The notes: generated from the letters alone by a model not told the origin. A stretch of DNA of 64,000 bases from Aeromicrobium tamlense (GCF_013408555.1 NZ_JACBZN010000001.1:3286001-3350000); one strand, 5' to 3'; shown: positions 21,407 through 31,830, counted from the stretch's first letter. Numbers and translations: made by a program.

Positions 21407-21586
21407 GTGGCCCTGTACCCCCCCGGCGAGCGCACGAGCGAGCCGCTCGACGATCGGCTGCGCGACGATGCCGCGCTGGCCGAGATCGAGCTGACCTCGC
21501 GGCTCATGATCGCGGCGTCGGGAGCCACCTCGCCACTGACCCAGTCGGAGATCGACGGCCTCCTGGGCGTCGACCCCGAAGCCTGA
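21407..21586 (+). CDS. 59-residue conserved-type small protein
   Basis: A short cytoplasmic, acidic, helical protein too small for routine calling. It starts at the GTG at 21407, exactly six bases after a TACTCT box (21395-21400), the leaderless arrangement seen widely in this window. The C-terminal LTQSEIDGLLGVDPEA resembles small actinobacterial proteins ending in xIDxLLGV that I recall as hypothetical. Codon use is strongly GC-biased at third positions, supporting real coding. Role unknown. It lies between purL and the DUF47/pit pair. Confidence 0.65.
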   Translation: MALYPPGERTSEPLDDRLRDDAALAEIELTSRLMIAASGATSPLTQSEIDGLLGVDPEA

Positions 21587-21665
21587 CCGCCCTCGGTTGG
21601 CGGCGGCACTCGCCCAGCACCTACCATGGGCAGAGTCTGCCCGCCACATGCCGAGGAGTACCCGC

Positions 21666-22283
21666 GTGCGTTTTCGCATCCGACCGGTCGAGGCTTCGTT
21701 CTACGACCTCTTCACCGAGATGGCCAACCACTTGGTCACCGGCGCCGGGATCGTCGCCAGGGTCCTGGACCCCGAGGCCGACAAGACCGCACTCGCCGCG
21801 CAGATGAACGACGCCGAGCATGCCGCGGACGACACCACGCACGCGATCATCAAGCTCGTGAACAGCACGTTCATCACGCCGTTCGACCGTGAGGACATCT
21901 ACGCGCTGGCCAGTGGCCTCGACGACGTCATGGACTACATGGAGGAGGTCGTCGACAGCGCGGCCCTCTACGGCGTCACGGAGTTCCCCGACGCCTTCGC
22001 GGCGCAGGTTCAGGTGCTCCAGCGCGCCTCCAACCTCACGGCCGAGGCCATGCCGCGGCTGCGCACGATGAAGGACCTCGACGAGTTCTGGATCGAGATC
22101 AACCGCCTCGAGAACGAGGGCGACCGGAACCACCGCCGCATGCTCGCTGACCTGTTCGACGGCAACTACAAGGCCATGCAGGTGCTGAAGCTCAAGGACA
22201 TCGTCGAGGCCGTGGAGGCCGCGATCGACGCCCTCGAGTCGGTCGCCAACACGGTCGAGCAGATCGCCGTCAAGGAGTCCTGA
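21666..22283 (+). CDS. DUF47 (PhoU-like) phosphate-transport accessory protein
   Basis: A 205-residue all-helical cytoplasmic protein of the TIGR00153/DUF47 family, related to PhoU and usually encoded with a Pit transporter. Diagnostic segments are FYDLFTEMANHLVTGA, FITPFDREDIYALASGLDDVMDYMEE and EINRLENEGDRNHRRML. The GTG at 21666 is chosen for its GAGGAG site eight bases upstream. The stop is directly followed by the GTG of the Pit transporter (TGAGTG), indicating one operon. It probably modulates phosphate uptake through that transporter. Confidence 0.9.
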   Translation: MRFRIRPVEASFYDLFTEMANHLVTGAGIVARVLDPEADKTALAAQMNDAEHAADDTTHAIIKLVNSTFITPFDREDIYALASGLDDVMDYMEEVVDSAALYGVTEFPDAFAAQVQVLQRASNLTAEAMPRLRTMKDLDEFWIEINRLENEGDRNHRRMLADLFDGNYKAMQVLKLKDIVEAVEAAIDALESVANTVEQIAVKES

Positions 22284-23306
22284 GTGGACCTGGTCACGGT
22301 CATGGTGGTCACGGTCGTCGTGATCGCCCTCGTGTTCGACTACACGAACGGCTTCCACGACGCCGCCAACGCGATCGCCACCTCGGTGTCGACGCGCGCG
22401 CTGACCCCGCGGGTCGCGCTGGCGATGGCCGCCGTCCTGAACTTCGTCGGCGCCTGGCTGGGCGTCGAGGTCGCCAAGACGATCCAGGGGATCATCGACA
22501 TCGACGGGGTCACCAGTCTGACCGACGCCGACCGGGCCCATGCACTGACGATCGTGCTGGCGGCCCTGATCGGTGCCATCACCTGGAACCTCATCACCTG
22601 GTACTTCGGCATCCCGTCGTCGTCCTCGCACGCCCTCATCGGCGGCATCGTCGGCGCCGGCATCGCCTCGTCCACCGTGGTCCACTGGGACACGCTGGTC
22701 GACAAGGTCGCGATCCCGATGGTGCTGAGCCCCGCGCTGGGCTTCTTCCTGGCGTTCGGGCTGATGACCGCGATCATGTGGATCTTCCGGCGTGCCAAGC
22801 CCACGCGGGTCAACCGCGGCTTCCGCCACGCGCAGACCGTCTCGGCCGCCGGCATGGCGCTCGGCCACGGCCTGCAGGACGCCCAGAAGACGATGGGCAT
22901 CATCGTGCTGGCGCTCGTCGCCGGCGGCTTCCACACCGGTGACGACGTGCCCCTGTGGGTCATCGTCGCGGCCGCCAGCGCGATCGCCGCGGGCACATAC
23001 TCGGGCGGCTGGCGCATCATGCGCACGCTCGGCCGCCGCATCATCGAGCTCGACCCGCCGAAGGGCTTCGCCGCCGAGGCCACTGCGGCCAGCGTCCTCT
23101 ACGTGATGGCGATCGGCCTGCACGCGCCGGTCTCGACCACCCACACGATCACGTCGGCGATCATGGGCTCGGGCGCCACCAAGCGCTTCAGCGCCGTCCG
23201 CTGGGGCGTCGCGAAGAACATCGTCGTGGCCTGGGTCGTCACCATGCCCGCCGCCGCGGCCGTCGCCGCCGCGTTCTACTTCCTCGCGCGCCCCTTCCTC
23301 CCGTAA
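22284..23306 (+). CDS. pit: Low-affinity inorganic phosphate transporter (PiT family)
   Basis: A 340-residue inner-membrane phosphate:cation symporter with about 10 helices. The PiT repeats are visible as DYTNGFHDAANAIATSVSTRAL near the N-terminus and GHGLQDAQKTMGI in the second half, plus SSSSHALIGG and APVSTTHTITSAIMG. It directly abuts the DUF47 gene. No PHO box was found before the pair, in contrast to the pst operon, consistent with constitutive low-affinity uptake (inference). Confidence 0.94.
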   Translation: MDLVTVMVVTVVVIALVFDYTNGFHDAANAIATSVSTRALTPRVALAMAAVLNFVGAWLGVEVAKTIQGIIDIDGVTSLTDADRAHALTIVLAALIGAITWNLITWYFGIPSSSSHALIGGIVGAGIASSTVVHWDTLVDKVAIPMVLSPALGFFLAFGLMTAIMWIFRRAKPTRVNRGFRHAQTVSAAGMALGHGLQDAQKTMGIIVLALVAGGFHTGDDVPLWVIVAAASAIAAGTYSGGWRIMRTLGRRIIELDPPKGFAAEATAASVLYVMAIGLHAPVSTTHTITSAIMGSGATKRFSAVRWGVAKNIVVAWVVTMPAAAAVAAAFYFLARPFLP

Positions 23307-23317
23307 GAGGTGGTCGC

Positions 23318-24097
<780 letters not shown>

Positions 24098-24117
24098 GGG
24101 GTTTCCTTCCGGGTGGT

Positions 24118-25179
24118 TCAGCGCTCGCCCTGGGGCGAGAAGAAGTGGGAGACGAGGCGGGCGACGAGGTTCAGCAGCATCACGATGATCAGCAGCACGA
24201 GAGCGGCGCCCCAGGCGCGCTCGATGCTCGGCTCCGGCGGCACGCCGGGCTGCATGATGGAGGAGTAGGTGAAGACGGGCAGGGTCGCCATGCGCCCGTC
24301 GAACAGGTTGAAGTTGACCGAGTCGGTCGCGCCGGCGATCACCAGCAGCGGAGCGGTCTCGCCGATCACGCGGGCGATGGCCAGCGTGATGCCGGTGACG
24401 ATGCCCGCCAGGGCGGTGGGCAGCACGACCTTGACGATCGTGCGCCACTTCGGCACGCCCAACGCGTAGGACGCCTCGCGCAGCTCGTTCGGGACGAGCT
24501 TGAGCATCTCCTCGCAGGAGCGGACGACGACCGGGATCATCAGCACCGACAGCGCGACCGCGCCGCCGATGCCCATGCGCACGCCGTCGCCGAAGAACAC
24601 CACGAAGAGCGCGTAGGCGAACAGGCCGGCGACGATCGACGGGATGCCCGTCATGACGTCGACGAGGAAGCGGATCCACGTCGACAGGCGGCTGTCATCG
24701 CCGTACTCGATGAGGTAGATCGCCGTGAAGAGGCCGATCGGCACCGAGATGACGGTGGCGCCCGCGGTGATCAGCAGGGTGCCGACGATCGCGTGGTAGA
24801 TGCCGCCGCCCTCGCCGACCACGTTGCGCATCGAGTAGGTGAAGAACTCCGAGCTCAGGACCGGCAGGCCCTTCTCGAGCACGCTCCACATGATGCTGCC
24901 GAGCGGGATGAGCGCGAGGCCGAAGGCCGACGCCACGAGCAGGGTCACGAGCCGGTCGACGGCCTTGCGGCGGCCCTCGACGAGGCGCGACCAGAGCGGG
25001 ACGACCCAGGCGAGCGCGTAGCCCAGGACGGCGAGGCGCAGGTCGGTGAAGAGGCCGGCGACGACGAGGACGACGGCGAGCACGTGGATGGCCCGCGGTG
25101 CCGCCGCGGGCAGGCTGCGCGTGCGCAGGGAGTCCGCGAGGTCGTCCTGCTGCGGGGGAGGGGTGAGGGTCGTGGTCAT
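24118..25179 (-). CDS. pstA: Phosphate ABC transporter permease PstA
   Basis: One of two membrane subunits of the Pst importer. It has 353 residues, longer than the usual 280-300 because of an extra N-terminal region of about 70 residues with two hydrophobic segments before the core. The permease EAA-type loop reads [30 protein letters not shown]. The remaining six helices follow the family pattern ([28 protein letters not shown]). It lies one base after pstC, indicating tight coupling. Confidence 0.95.
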   Translation of the reverse strand: MTTTLTPPPQQDDLADSLRTRSLPAAAPRAIHVLAVVLVVAGLFTDLRLAVLGYALAWVVPLWSRLVEGRRKAVDRLVTLLVASAFGLALIPLGSIMWSVLEKGLPVLSSEFFTYSMRNVVGEGGGIYHAIVGTLLITAGATVISVPIGLFTAIYLIEYGDDSRLSTWIRFLVDVMTGIPSIVAGLFAYALFVVFFGDGVRMGIGGAVALSVLMIPVVVRSCEEMLKLVPNELREASYALGVPKWRTIVKVVLPTALAGIVTGITLAIARVIGETAPLLVIAGATDSVNFNLFDGRMATLPVFTYSSIMQPGVPPEPSIERAWGAALVLLIIVMLLNLVARLVSHFFSPQGER

Positions 25180-25180
25180 G

Positions 25181-26113
25181 TCAGTTCGCTCCGGAGAATT
25201 CCTTGTTGCGGGCGACGATGGCGCGGGCGGCGAAGTTGACCGCGAAGGTGATGATGAACAGCACCAGGCCGGTCGCGATCAGCGCGTTGACCGTGAGGCC
25301 GCTGGCCTCGGGGAACGACTGCGCGATGTTCGCGGCGATCGTGTTGGGGTTGCCCGAGCTGATGACGTTGAAGGTGACGACGCCCGAGGCGCTCAGCACC
25401 ATCGCGACGGCCATCGTCTCGCCGAGCGCTCGGCCCAGGGCCAGCATCGCCGCCGAGACCATGCCCGAGCGGGCGTAGGGGAAGACGGCCATCTTCGTCA
25501 TCTCCCAGCGCGTGGCGCCGAGGGCGAGCGCGGCCTCCTCGTGCAGGCGCGGGGTCTGCAGGAAGATCTCGCGGCAGATCGCCGTCATGATCGGCAGCAC
25601 CATGATCGCGAGCACGAGGGCGGCGGTCAGGATCGTGCGCCCCGTGGCCGAGGCGGGCCCGGCGAACAGCGGGATGAAGCCGAGGTTCTCCTCGAGCCAG
25701 ACGTACAGCGGCTGGATCGCCGACGACAGCGTGATGATGCCCCACGTGCCGTAGACGACGCTGGGCACGGCGGCCAGCAGGTCGATGAGGTAGCCGATCG
25801 GCTGGGCCAGGCGGCGCGGCGCGTAGTGCGAGATGAACAGCGCGACGCCGATCGCGACGGGGGTCGCGATGACGAGCGCGATCGTGGCCGCCCACAGCGT
25901 GCCGAAGACCAGGGGTCCGACGTACTGCAGGAAGCCCTCGCCGCTCTTGACCTCGTCGGGGGAGGCGGTGATGCCGGGGATGCCCTCGGCGGTCAGGAAG
26001 ATCGCCACGCCGGCGAGCGTCGCCAGGATGACGACGGCCGCCCCGAGGGAGATGCCCCGGAAGACGCGGTCCCCGGGGCGGGTGGCCGCTCGCGGTTCGG
26101 TGGAAGTGCTCAC
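25181..26113 (-). CDS. pstC: Phosphate ABC transporter permease PstC
   Basis: Second membrane subunit of the Pst importer, 310 residues. The core shows AVPSVVYGTWGI, the EAA loop HEEAALALGATRWEMTKMAVFPYARSGM and LGRALGETMAVAMVLSAS. GTG at 26113 is chosen because it gives a normal N-terminus (STSTEPRAATRPGDRVFRG) with AAGGA upstream; a longer open frame overlaps the end of pstS and has no similarity. It is 74 bases after pstS. Confidence 0.95.
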   Translation of the reverse strand: MSTSTEPRAATRPGDRVFRGISLGAAVVILATLAGVAIFLTAEGIPGITASPDEVKSGEGFLQYVGPLVFGTLWAATIALVIATPVAIGVALFISHYAPRRLAQPIGYLIDLLAAVPSVVYGTWGIITLSSAIQPLYVWLEENLGFIPLFAGPASATGRTILTAALVLAIMVLPIMTAICREIFLQTPRLHEEAALALGATRWEMTKMAVFPYARSGMVSAAMLALGRALGETMAVAMVLSASGVVTFNVISSGNPNTIAANIAQSFPEASGLTVNALIATGLVLFIITFAVNFAARAIVARNKEFSGAN

Positions 26114-26187
26114 GTGTGTCCTTGTCGGAGTTCGTCTGCTGCGCATGACCCGGGCGAGGGGTGCGGCCCTCGCCCGGACCAAGCGCA

Positions 26188-27279
26188 TCAGCCGATCGTG
26201 TCGATGGCCGTCTTGACCTTGGCGGCGAAGTCGTCCGAGAGCGGGGCCGAGCCGGCGGCCTCGGCGGAGGCGTTCTGGCCCTCGGAGCCGGCGACGTAGG
26301 TCAGCCACTCCTTGACGAGCTCGGCCTCGGTGGCGTCCTCGTACTTCTGGCAGGCGATCTGGTACGAGACCAGGACGATCGGGTAGACGCCCGCGGCCTC
26401 GGTCTTGCGGTCGATCTCCAGGGCGAGGTCGGTGGCGGCGCGGCCCTCGACCTGCGTGGCGGCGTCGAGGACCTTGGCGGCGGCCTCGGGGGTCGGCGCG
26501 ACGAACTCCTCGCCGACCTTGACCGCGACGGTGCTCAGCTCGCCGGCCTGGCTGGCGTCGGCGTAGCCGATCGTGCCCTGGCCGCCGGAGACGGCCTGGA
26601 TCACGCCGGAGGTCTGCTGGGCGGCCTCGCCACCCTTGACCGGCCACTCCTCGACCTCACCGTGCGTCCAGGAGCCCTCGGAGGCGGCGTCCAGGTAGGC
26701 GGTGAAGTTCTCGGTGGTGCCCGAGGCGTCGCCGCGGTGGACGGGCGTGATGGTCGAGTCGGGCAGCTCGGCGTCCGGGTTGTCCGCCGCGATGGCCTTG
26801 TCGTTCCACTTCGTGACGTCGCCCGCGAAGATCGCGCCGATGGTCTGCGGCGAGAGCTGCAGGTCGTCGACGCCGTCCAGGTTGTAGACGACCGCGACGG
26901 GGCTGACGTAGACCGGGACGGTCACGACGTCGGAGCCGCAGCGGTCCTTGGCGGCCGCCACCTCCTCGTCGTCGAGGAAGGCGTCGGAGCCGGCGAAGGA
27001 GACGCCGCCCGCGATGAACTGCTCACGACCGCCGCCGGAGCCGATGGCGTCGTAGTTGACGGTGACATCCGCGTTGGCGGTCTGGAAGCCCTGCTTCCAC
27101 GCGTTGACGGCGGACTGCTGCGAGCTCGCGCCGGCGCCGTTGAGGGTGCCGCTGAGCGAGCTCTCGGAGGAGTCGTCGGCCGAGGCGCTCTCGTTGGCGG
27201 CGCCGCAGGCGGACAGGCTGAACAACAGCGCGGAACCCGCCGCGGTGGCGGCCAGGGTGCGCATGGACTTGCGGTTCAC
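26188..27279 (-). CDS. pstS: Phosphate-binding lipoprotein
   Basis: Extracellular, lipid-anchored phosphate receptor, 363 residues. The signal peptide ends in a lipobox with C25 (LFSLSAC). The phosphate-binding residues of the family are in GAGASSQQ, IGSGGGREQFIAGGVSFAGSD and HRGDASGTTENF. The GTG at 27279 is chosen for the GAGAGGGA site just upstream; an ATG 15 bases earlier is a weaker choice. First gene of pstSCAB, about 90 bases downstream of a two-repeat PHO box, so it is predicted to be PhoP-activated under phosphate limitation. Confidence 0.96.
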   Translation of the reverse strand: MNRKSMRTLAATAAGSALLFSLSACGAANESASADDSSESSLSGTLNGAGASSQQSAVNAWKQGFQTANADVTVNYDAIGSGGGREQFIAGGVSFAGSDAFLDDEEVAAAKDRCGSDVVTVPVYVSPVAVVYNLDGVDDLQLSPQTIGAIFAGDVTKWNDKAIAADNPDAELPDSTITPVHRGDASGTTENFTAYLDAASEGSWTHGEVEEWPVKGGEAAQQTSGVIQAVSGGQGTIGYADASQAGELSTVAVKVGEEFVAPTPEAAAKVLDAATQVEGRAATDLALEIDRKTEAAGVYPIVLVSYQIACQKYEDATEAELVKEWLTYVAGSEGQNASAEAAGSAPLSDDFAAKVKTAIDTIG

Positions 27280-27365
27280 TGTGTTCCCTCTCATGGAGCG
27301 TGTGTGTGAGGCGATCGCCCCGAACACCGTCACGCTAGGAATCGCAGGTGTATCGAACCTGCGGC

Positions 27366-27390
27366 GAGGGTGAACGACAGGTGAACTCAG
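27366..27390 (-). promoter_or_regulatory. PHO box upstream of pstS
   Basis: On the complement strand two GTTCACC motifs occur 11 bases apart (reverse strand of 27369-27375 and 27380-27386). This matches the Streptomyces PhoP direct-repeat consensus G(G/T)TCAYYYR(G/C)G. It precedes pstS, and a second such site precedes ppk. Confidence 0.85.
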
Positions 27391-27427
27391 GCGGAAGGCT
27401 GGGTGTGCGCGACGGCGTTCCGGCCCG

Positions 27428-28300
27428 TCACACCAGCTCGGACGCCAGCACCCGTCCCTTGCGGTGATGGATCACCAGGGCGTGCCCGGGCGACAGCACC
27501 GGACCGTCGATGCCCAAGGCCGTGTAGACGTCGCGCAGCGTCGGGCGGTGTGTGCAGGCGACCGTGGGGCGCTTCGTGCCGAGGAGTCCCTCGACGGCCC
27601 GCTCGACCTTCGCGGCCGAGGCGCCCTCGACGAGCCGGTCGTCGAGCTCGAGCAGCTCGTCGGTGGCGCCGACGTAGGGGTCCACGGTCTGCACGGTGCG
27701 GGTGGCGGGGCTGCTGACGATGCGCCGGGCGCCGAACGCGGTGAGCACCGGGACGAGCTCCTTGGCGCGGTCGTGGCCGGCGGGGGCGAGCGGCCGGTCG
27801 AGGTCGCCGCCGTCCCACGCGTCGCGCCCGACCGCCTTCGCGTGTCGCAGCACCACGAGCGTGCGCGCCTTGTGCGACTTGCGCGCCACGAGGTCCTCGA
27901 AGGCCTCCAGCAGGCGGCGGTCGTGCTCGTAGGTCAGCTTCTTGCGCGCGGCGCGGGGCGAGAGCCAGCGCACCTGGTCGACCTCGCGGTTGGGACGGAA
28001 GTCGGTCTCGTCGTCGACGGTGCGGGCGATCCAGTAGGCGACCTGCTTGAGCCCGCCGCGGACGCGGTAGGTCACCTCGGGCAGCGGGTGCACGAGGCGC
28101 ACCCGGTAGCCGGTCTCCTCGGCGATCTCGCGCACCGCCGTGACGGGCAGCGGCTCGTCGGGATCGGTCTTGCCCTTGGGGAAGGTCCAGTCGTCGTAGC
28201 CGGGGCGGTGCACGAGCAGCACCTCGAGGCCGCCGGATCCCTTCGGGCCGGCCTTGCGCCACACGATGCCGCCCGCGGCGGTGATGACCTTGCTCGCCAT
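27428..28300 (-). CDS. mutT1: Nudix hydrolase/histidine phosphatase fusion (MutT1 type)
   Basis: A 290-residue two-domain enzyme. Residues 1-140 form a Nudix domain with the box GKTDPDEPLPVTAVREIAEETGY. Residues about 145-290 form a phosphoglycerate-mutase-like domain with the catalytic RHAKAV motif (VVLRHAKAVGRD). In mycobacteria MutT1 (Rv2985, beside ppk1) sanitises 8-oxo-GTP nucleotides and degrades diadenosine polyphosphates; the neighbour ppk is the same here. Start ATG at 28300 gives MASKVITAAGGIVWR, the usual N-terminus. It follows ppk by 17 bases and is probably cotranscribed. Confidence 0.92.
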   Translation of the reverse strand: MASKVITAAGGIVWRKAGPKGSGGLEVLLVHRPGYDDWTFPKGKTDPDEPLPVTAVREIAEETGYRVRLVHPLPEVTYRVRGGLKQVAYWIARTVDDETDFRPNREVDQVRWLSPRAARKKLTYEHDRRLLEAFEDLVARKSHKARTLVVLRHAKAVGRDAWDGGDLDRPLAPAGHDRAKELVPVLTAFGARRIVSSPATRTVQTVDPYVGATDELLELDDRLVEGASAAKVERAVEGLLGTKRPTVACTHRPTLRDVYTALGIDGPVLSPGHALVIHHRKGRVLASELV

Positions 28301-28317
28301 GGTGACAGTGTGCGCCC

Positions 28318-30450
28318 TCAGGCCCGGGACCGACGAGAGCGTGCCCGGTCGATGAGCATCTCCTGGACGTTCGCCCCGGGCACCCTGGTCCAGGCGCCGT
28401 CGGCGCCCAGGTGCCACGAGAGCGTCTCGTCGGACGCCATCGTGTCGAGGAGGTCGGCCAGCTGGTCGCCGTGGGCGGCCGAAGGCACCCGCACGAGCAC
28501 CTCGACGCGACGGTCGAGGTTGCGGTGCATGAGGTCGGACGAGCCGATCCACACCTCGCGGTCGTCGCCGGCGCCGAAGACGAACACCCGGCTGTGCTCG
28601 AGGAAGCGGCCCAGGATGCTGCGCACCCGGATGTTCTCGGACAGGCCCGGCACGCCGGGTCGCAGCGCGCAGATGCCGCGGATGATGAGGTCGATCCCGA
28701 CGCCCGCGCGGGACGCCTCGTAGAGCTTGTCGATGATCGCCTCGTCCACGAGTGAGTTCAGCTTGATCGCGATGTGCGCCGGCTTGCCGGCACGCTGCTT
28801 GTCGATCTCGCCGTCGATCCGCTCGATGAGGCCCGAGCGCAGCTCGCGCGGGGCGACCAGCAGCGAGTCGTAGTCGCTGGAGACCGCGAAGCCCGAGAGG
28901 CTGTTGAAGAGCTCGGTGAGGTCGTGCGTGATCTCGCGGTTGGAGGTCAGCAGGCCGAAGTCCTCGTAGTGCCGCGCGGTCTTCGGGTTGTAGTTGCCGG
29001 TGCCGATGTGGGCGTAGCGGCGCAGCCCGTCGGGCTCGTCGCGGATCACCAACGCCAGCTTGCAGTGCGTCTTGAGCCCCACGAGGCCGTAGACGACGTG
29101 GCAGCCGGCGCGCTCGAGCTTGCGGGCCCAGCGGATGTTCGCCTGCTCGTCGAAGCGCGCCTTGATCTCCACGAGGACCAGCACCTGCTTGCCCGAGCGG
29201 GCGGCGTCGACGAGCGAGTCGATGATCGGCGAGTCGCCCGACGTGCGGTAGAGCGTCTGCTTGATCGCGAGCACGTGCGGGTCTGCCGCGGCCTGCTCGA
29301 TGAAGCGCTGCACGCTCGTGGCGAACGAGTCGTAGGGGTGGTGCACCAGCACGTCGCGCTTGCGCAGCGCGCTGAACATGTCGGCGGGGCTCGCGGTCTC
29401 GACCTCGGCCAGGTGCTCGTGGGTGCCGGGCACGAACGGCGGGAACTTCAGGTCGGGGCGGTCGTTGTCGGCGATCTCGTTGAGGCTGCGCAGGTCGAGC
29501 GGACCCCGCAGGCGGAAGACCTCCTCGTCCGAGACGCCCAGCTCGCTGACCAGCAGCTCGAGCACGGCGTCGGACATGGTCTCGTCGACCTCGAGCCGCA
29601 CGGGCGGGCCGAAGCGGCGCCGCAGCAGCTCCTTCTCGAGGGCCTTCAGCAGGTTCTCGGCGTCGTCCTCCTCGACCTCGAGGTCCTCGTTGCGGGTGAC
29701 GCGGAACGTGTGCTGATCGATGATCTCCATGCCCGGGAAGAGGCTGTCGAGGTTCGCCGCGATGACGTCCTCGAGCGCCACGTAGCGGCCGTCGGAGGCC
29801 TTGATCCAACGCTGGATGACCGGCGGCACCTTCACGCGGGCGAAGTGCTCCTTGCCGGTGCGCGGATTGCGCATGACCAGCGCGATGTTCAGCGAGAGGC
29901 CGGAGATGTAGGGGAACGGGTGCGCGGGGTCGACCGCCAGCGGCGTCAGGACCGGGAACACGCGGTGGTGGTAGAACTCGGTGATCGTGCCGCGCTCCTC
30001 GTCGGTGAGCTCGTGCCAGCGCAGCAGGCAGATCCCCTCGTCGGTCAGCGCGGGCATGATCGCGTCGTGCAGGAGGTTGGCCTGGCGCTCCATCAGCACG
30101 CGACTGGCCTGCAGGCTCGAGCTGAGCACGTCGCGCGGGTTGAGGCCGCTGGCCGAGGGCACCGCCACGCCGGCGGCGATGCGCCGCTTCAGGCCGGCGA
30201 TGCGCACCATGAAGAACTCGTCGAGATTGCTGCCGAAGATGGCCAGGAACCGGGCTCGCTCCAGCAGTGGGAGCGTCTCGACCTCGGCGAGCTCCAGCAC
30301 GCGGGCGTTGAACGCGATCCACGAGAGCTCGCGGTCGAGGAAGCGGTCGTCGGGCAGCGCACCGTCGGTGGCGTCGTAGGGCGGATCGACGTCGAACTCG
30401 TCGGGGGACGAGGCGAGGGGCTCAGGGACCGTCAGGTCGGTGGTCTCCAT
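28318..30450 (-). CDS. ppk: Polyphosphate kinase 1
   Basis: Reversibly polymerises ATP gamma-phosphate into polyphosphate. The 710-residue protein has the full four-domain PPK1 layout: N-domain ([20 protein letters not shown]), head domain, and two phospholipase-D-like C-domains. The autophosphorylated histidine lies in [25 protein letters not shown]. Length matches the family. A PHO-box pair lies 22-39 bases before the ATG, so phosphate starvation probably induces it through PhoP. mutT1 follows on the same strand. Confidence 0.97.
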   Translation of the reverse strand: METTDLTVPEPLASSPDEFDVDPPYDATDGALPDDRFLDRELSWIAFNARVLELAEVETLPLLERARFLAIFGSNLDEFFMVRIAGLKRRIAAGVAVPSASGLNPRDVLSSSLQASRVLMERQANLLHDAIMPALTDEGICLLRWHELTDEERGTITEFYHHRVFPVLTPLAVDPAHPFPYISGLSLNIALVMRNPRTGKEHFARVKVPPVIQRWIKASDGRYVALEDVIAANLDSLFPGMEIIDQHTFRVTRNEDLEVEEDDAENLLKALEKELLRRRFGPPVRLEVDETMSDAVLELLVSELGVSDEEVFRLRGPLDLRSLNEIADNDRPDLKFPPFVPGTHEHLAEVETASPADMFSALRKRDVLVHHPYDSFATSVQRFIEQAAADPHVLAIKQTLYRTSGDSPIIDSLVDAARSGKQVLVLVEIKARFDEQANIRWARKLERAGCHVVYGLVGLKTHCKLALVIRDEPDGLRRYAHIGTGNYNPKTARHYEDFGLLTSNREITHDLTELFNSLSGFAVSSDYDSLLVAPRELRSGLIERIDGEIDKQRAGKPAHIAIKLNSLVDEAIIDKLYEASRAGVGIDLIIRGICALRPGVPGLSENIRVRSILGRFLEHSRVFVFGAGDDREVWIGSSDLMHRNLDRRVEVLVRVPSAAHGDQLADLLDTMASDETLSWHLGADGAWTRVPGANVQEMLIDRARSRRSRA

Positions 30451-30471
30451 GGACTCACCCTGCCACGGTCA

Positions 30472-30489
30472 GGTGAAGAGCAGGTGAAC
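30472..30489 (-). promoter_or_regulatory. PHO box upstream of ppk
   Basis: On the complement strand, GTTCACC and CTTCACC lie 11 bases apart; the flank CTGAGTTCACCTG is shared with the pstS PHO box. It begins directly after the stop codon of a small membrane-protein gene and ends 22 bases before ppk. Confidence 0.8.
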
Positions 30490-30678
30490 TCAGCCGAGCG
30501 CCCGCACCACCAGGTAGGCGCCACCGGCGAGGAGCGCCCACAGGGGGATCGAGAGCAGGACGAGCAGGGACATGGAGCGGCGGAACCCGGGGCGTGCCAC
30601 CGGGGTCTCGCCCAGGGGCGCGGCCAGGTTGGGCTGAGGCTCGCTCTGGTCGACCTTGAACGCTTTCGCAGTGCCCAT
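30490..30678 (-). CDS. 62-residue single-pass membrane protein
   Basis: A small protein with a hydrophilic N-terminal half (MGTAKAFKVDQSEPQPNLA) and one membrane helix near residues 38-60 (SMSLLVLLSIPLWALLAGGAYLVV). The ATG at 30678 has a GAGAGGAAA ribosome site seven to eight bases upstream. I do not recognise a family. It lies 39 bases upstream of ppk on the same strand with the PHO box between them, so ppk may have its own promoter while also reading through from this gene. Confidence 0.65.
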   Translation of the reverse strand: MGTAKAFKVDQSEPQPNLAAPLGETPVARPGFRRSMSLLVLLSIPLWALLAGGAYLVVRALG

Positions 30679-30797
30679 CGACTTTCCTCTCGTCGTGTAC
30701 GAGACGTGGTGTCGTCCTCTCCATGATGCGCCACCCGGCAAGCAATTGCTCGCTTTGTGTCACAGAAGTGACGCGTGAGGCTGCTACGTTCGCGTCC

Positions 30798-31829
30798 ATG
30801 AGCGTGTCAGGACGGGTTCGCAGGGCCGCAATCGCCGCCGTCGGCGCGGCTCCCCGACCCGTGAAGCGGGCGATGTTCGGGGCGCCACGGCGCCACGGCG
30901 ACCAGGTGCTGCACCCCGACATGCAGGCGCTGCTGGCGCTCATGCGGCTGGAGGCCCCCGACCCGGCCTCGACGCCCATCAGCCGCCAGCGTCGCGACCT
31001 CGCCCGCGCCGACCGCCTGCTCGGCGGCACCCAGCCGATCGGTGCCGTGACCGAGCGCCAGATCGCCGGTCCCGCCGGCCCGATCCGGCTGCGGTTCTAC
31101 ACGCCGCGCGACCTGGTCGGCCCGTCGCCGGCCCTCGTCTGGCTTCACGGCGGCGGCTTCACGCTCGGCGACCTCGAGAGCCACGACGCCCTGTGCCGGT
31201 TCGTGGCGGAGCAGGCGATGGTGCGCGTCGTCGCGGTCGACTACCGGCTGGCGCCCGAGCATCCGTTCCCGTCGGCGGTCCAGGACTGCGTCGCCGCGTG
31301 GACCTGGGTGTGCGAGAACGCCTCCGCGCTGGCGATCGACGCCGACCGGATCGCGGTGGGCGGCGACAGCGCCGGCGGCAACCTCGCCACCGTGGTGGCG
31401 CAGGAGATGGTGCGCTCCGGCGGACCCGTGCCGCGCCTCCAGCTGCTGGTCTACCCCGTCACCGACTTCACGACGATCCGCCAGAGCCGGCGCGACTTCG
31501 GCCGTGGCTACTTCCTCACCGAGGACCTCATGGAGGAGTTCACCGGCGCGTACCTCGTGCGCGACGAGGACCGCACCGACCCGCGGATCTCGCCGATCCA
31601 CGGCGACCTGCACGACCTGCCGCCGGCCCACGTGGTGACCGCGGCGTTCGACCCGCTGCGCGACGAGGGCGAGGCGTACGCCGAGGCGCTCCGCGAGGCC
31701 GGGGTCGGCGTCTCGCTCGTGCGCGAGCCGGGACTCATCCACGGCTTCGCCACGATGGTCGGCTTCGGCACGGCCGCGCCCGCGGCGGTGCGCCGCTTCG
31801 CGGCCGAGCTGCAGCGCGGCCTGGTCTGA
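30798..31829 (+). CDS. Alpha/beta-hydrolase, HSL-family esterase/lipase
   Basis: A 343-residue cytoplasmic carboxylesterase of the hormone-sensitive-lipase family. The oxyanion motif HGGGF (LVWLHGGGFTLGD), the nucleophile elbow GDSAGG, a late aspartate (AFDPLRDEG) and the histidine in LIHGFA complete the triad. The ATG at 30798 follows a TACGTT box (30785-30790) by seven bases, indicating a leaderless transcript. The GTCAC-agaa-GTGAC inverted repeat at 30759-30772 lies near its -35 region. Substrate unknown; short-chain esters are usual for the family. Confidence 0.88.
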   Translation: MSVSGRVRRAAIAAVGAAPRPVKRAMFGAPRRHGDQVLHPDMQALLALMRLEAPDPASTPISRQRRDLARADRLLGGTQPIGAVTERQIAGPAGPIRLRFYTPRDLVGPSPALVWLHGGGFTLGDLESHDALCRFVAEQAMVRVVAVDYRLAPEHPFPSAVQDCVAAWTWVCENASALAIDADRIAVGGDSAGGNLATVVAQEMVRSGGPVPRLQLLVYPVTDFTTIRQSRRDFGRGYFLTEDLMEEFTGAYLVRDEDRTDPRISPIHGDLHDLPPAHVVTAAFDPLRDEGEAYAEALREAGVGVSLVREPGLIHGFATMVGFGTAAPAAVRRFAAELQRGLV

Positions 31830-31830
31830 G

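Noticed and set aside
30759..30772. GTCAC-agaa-GTGAC as a CRP-type operator
   Set aside because: Arms are only five bases and spacing does not fit the CRP consensus TGTGA-N6-TCACA; kept only as a remark under the esterase gene.
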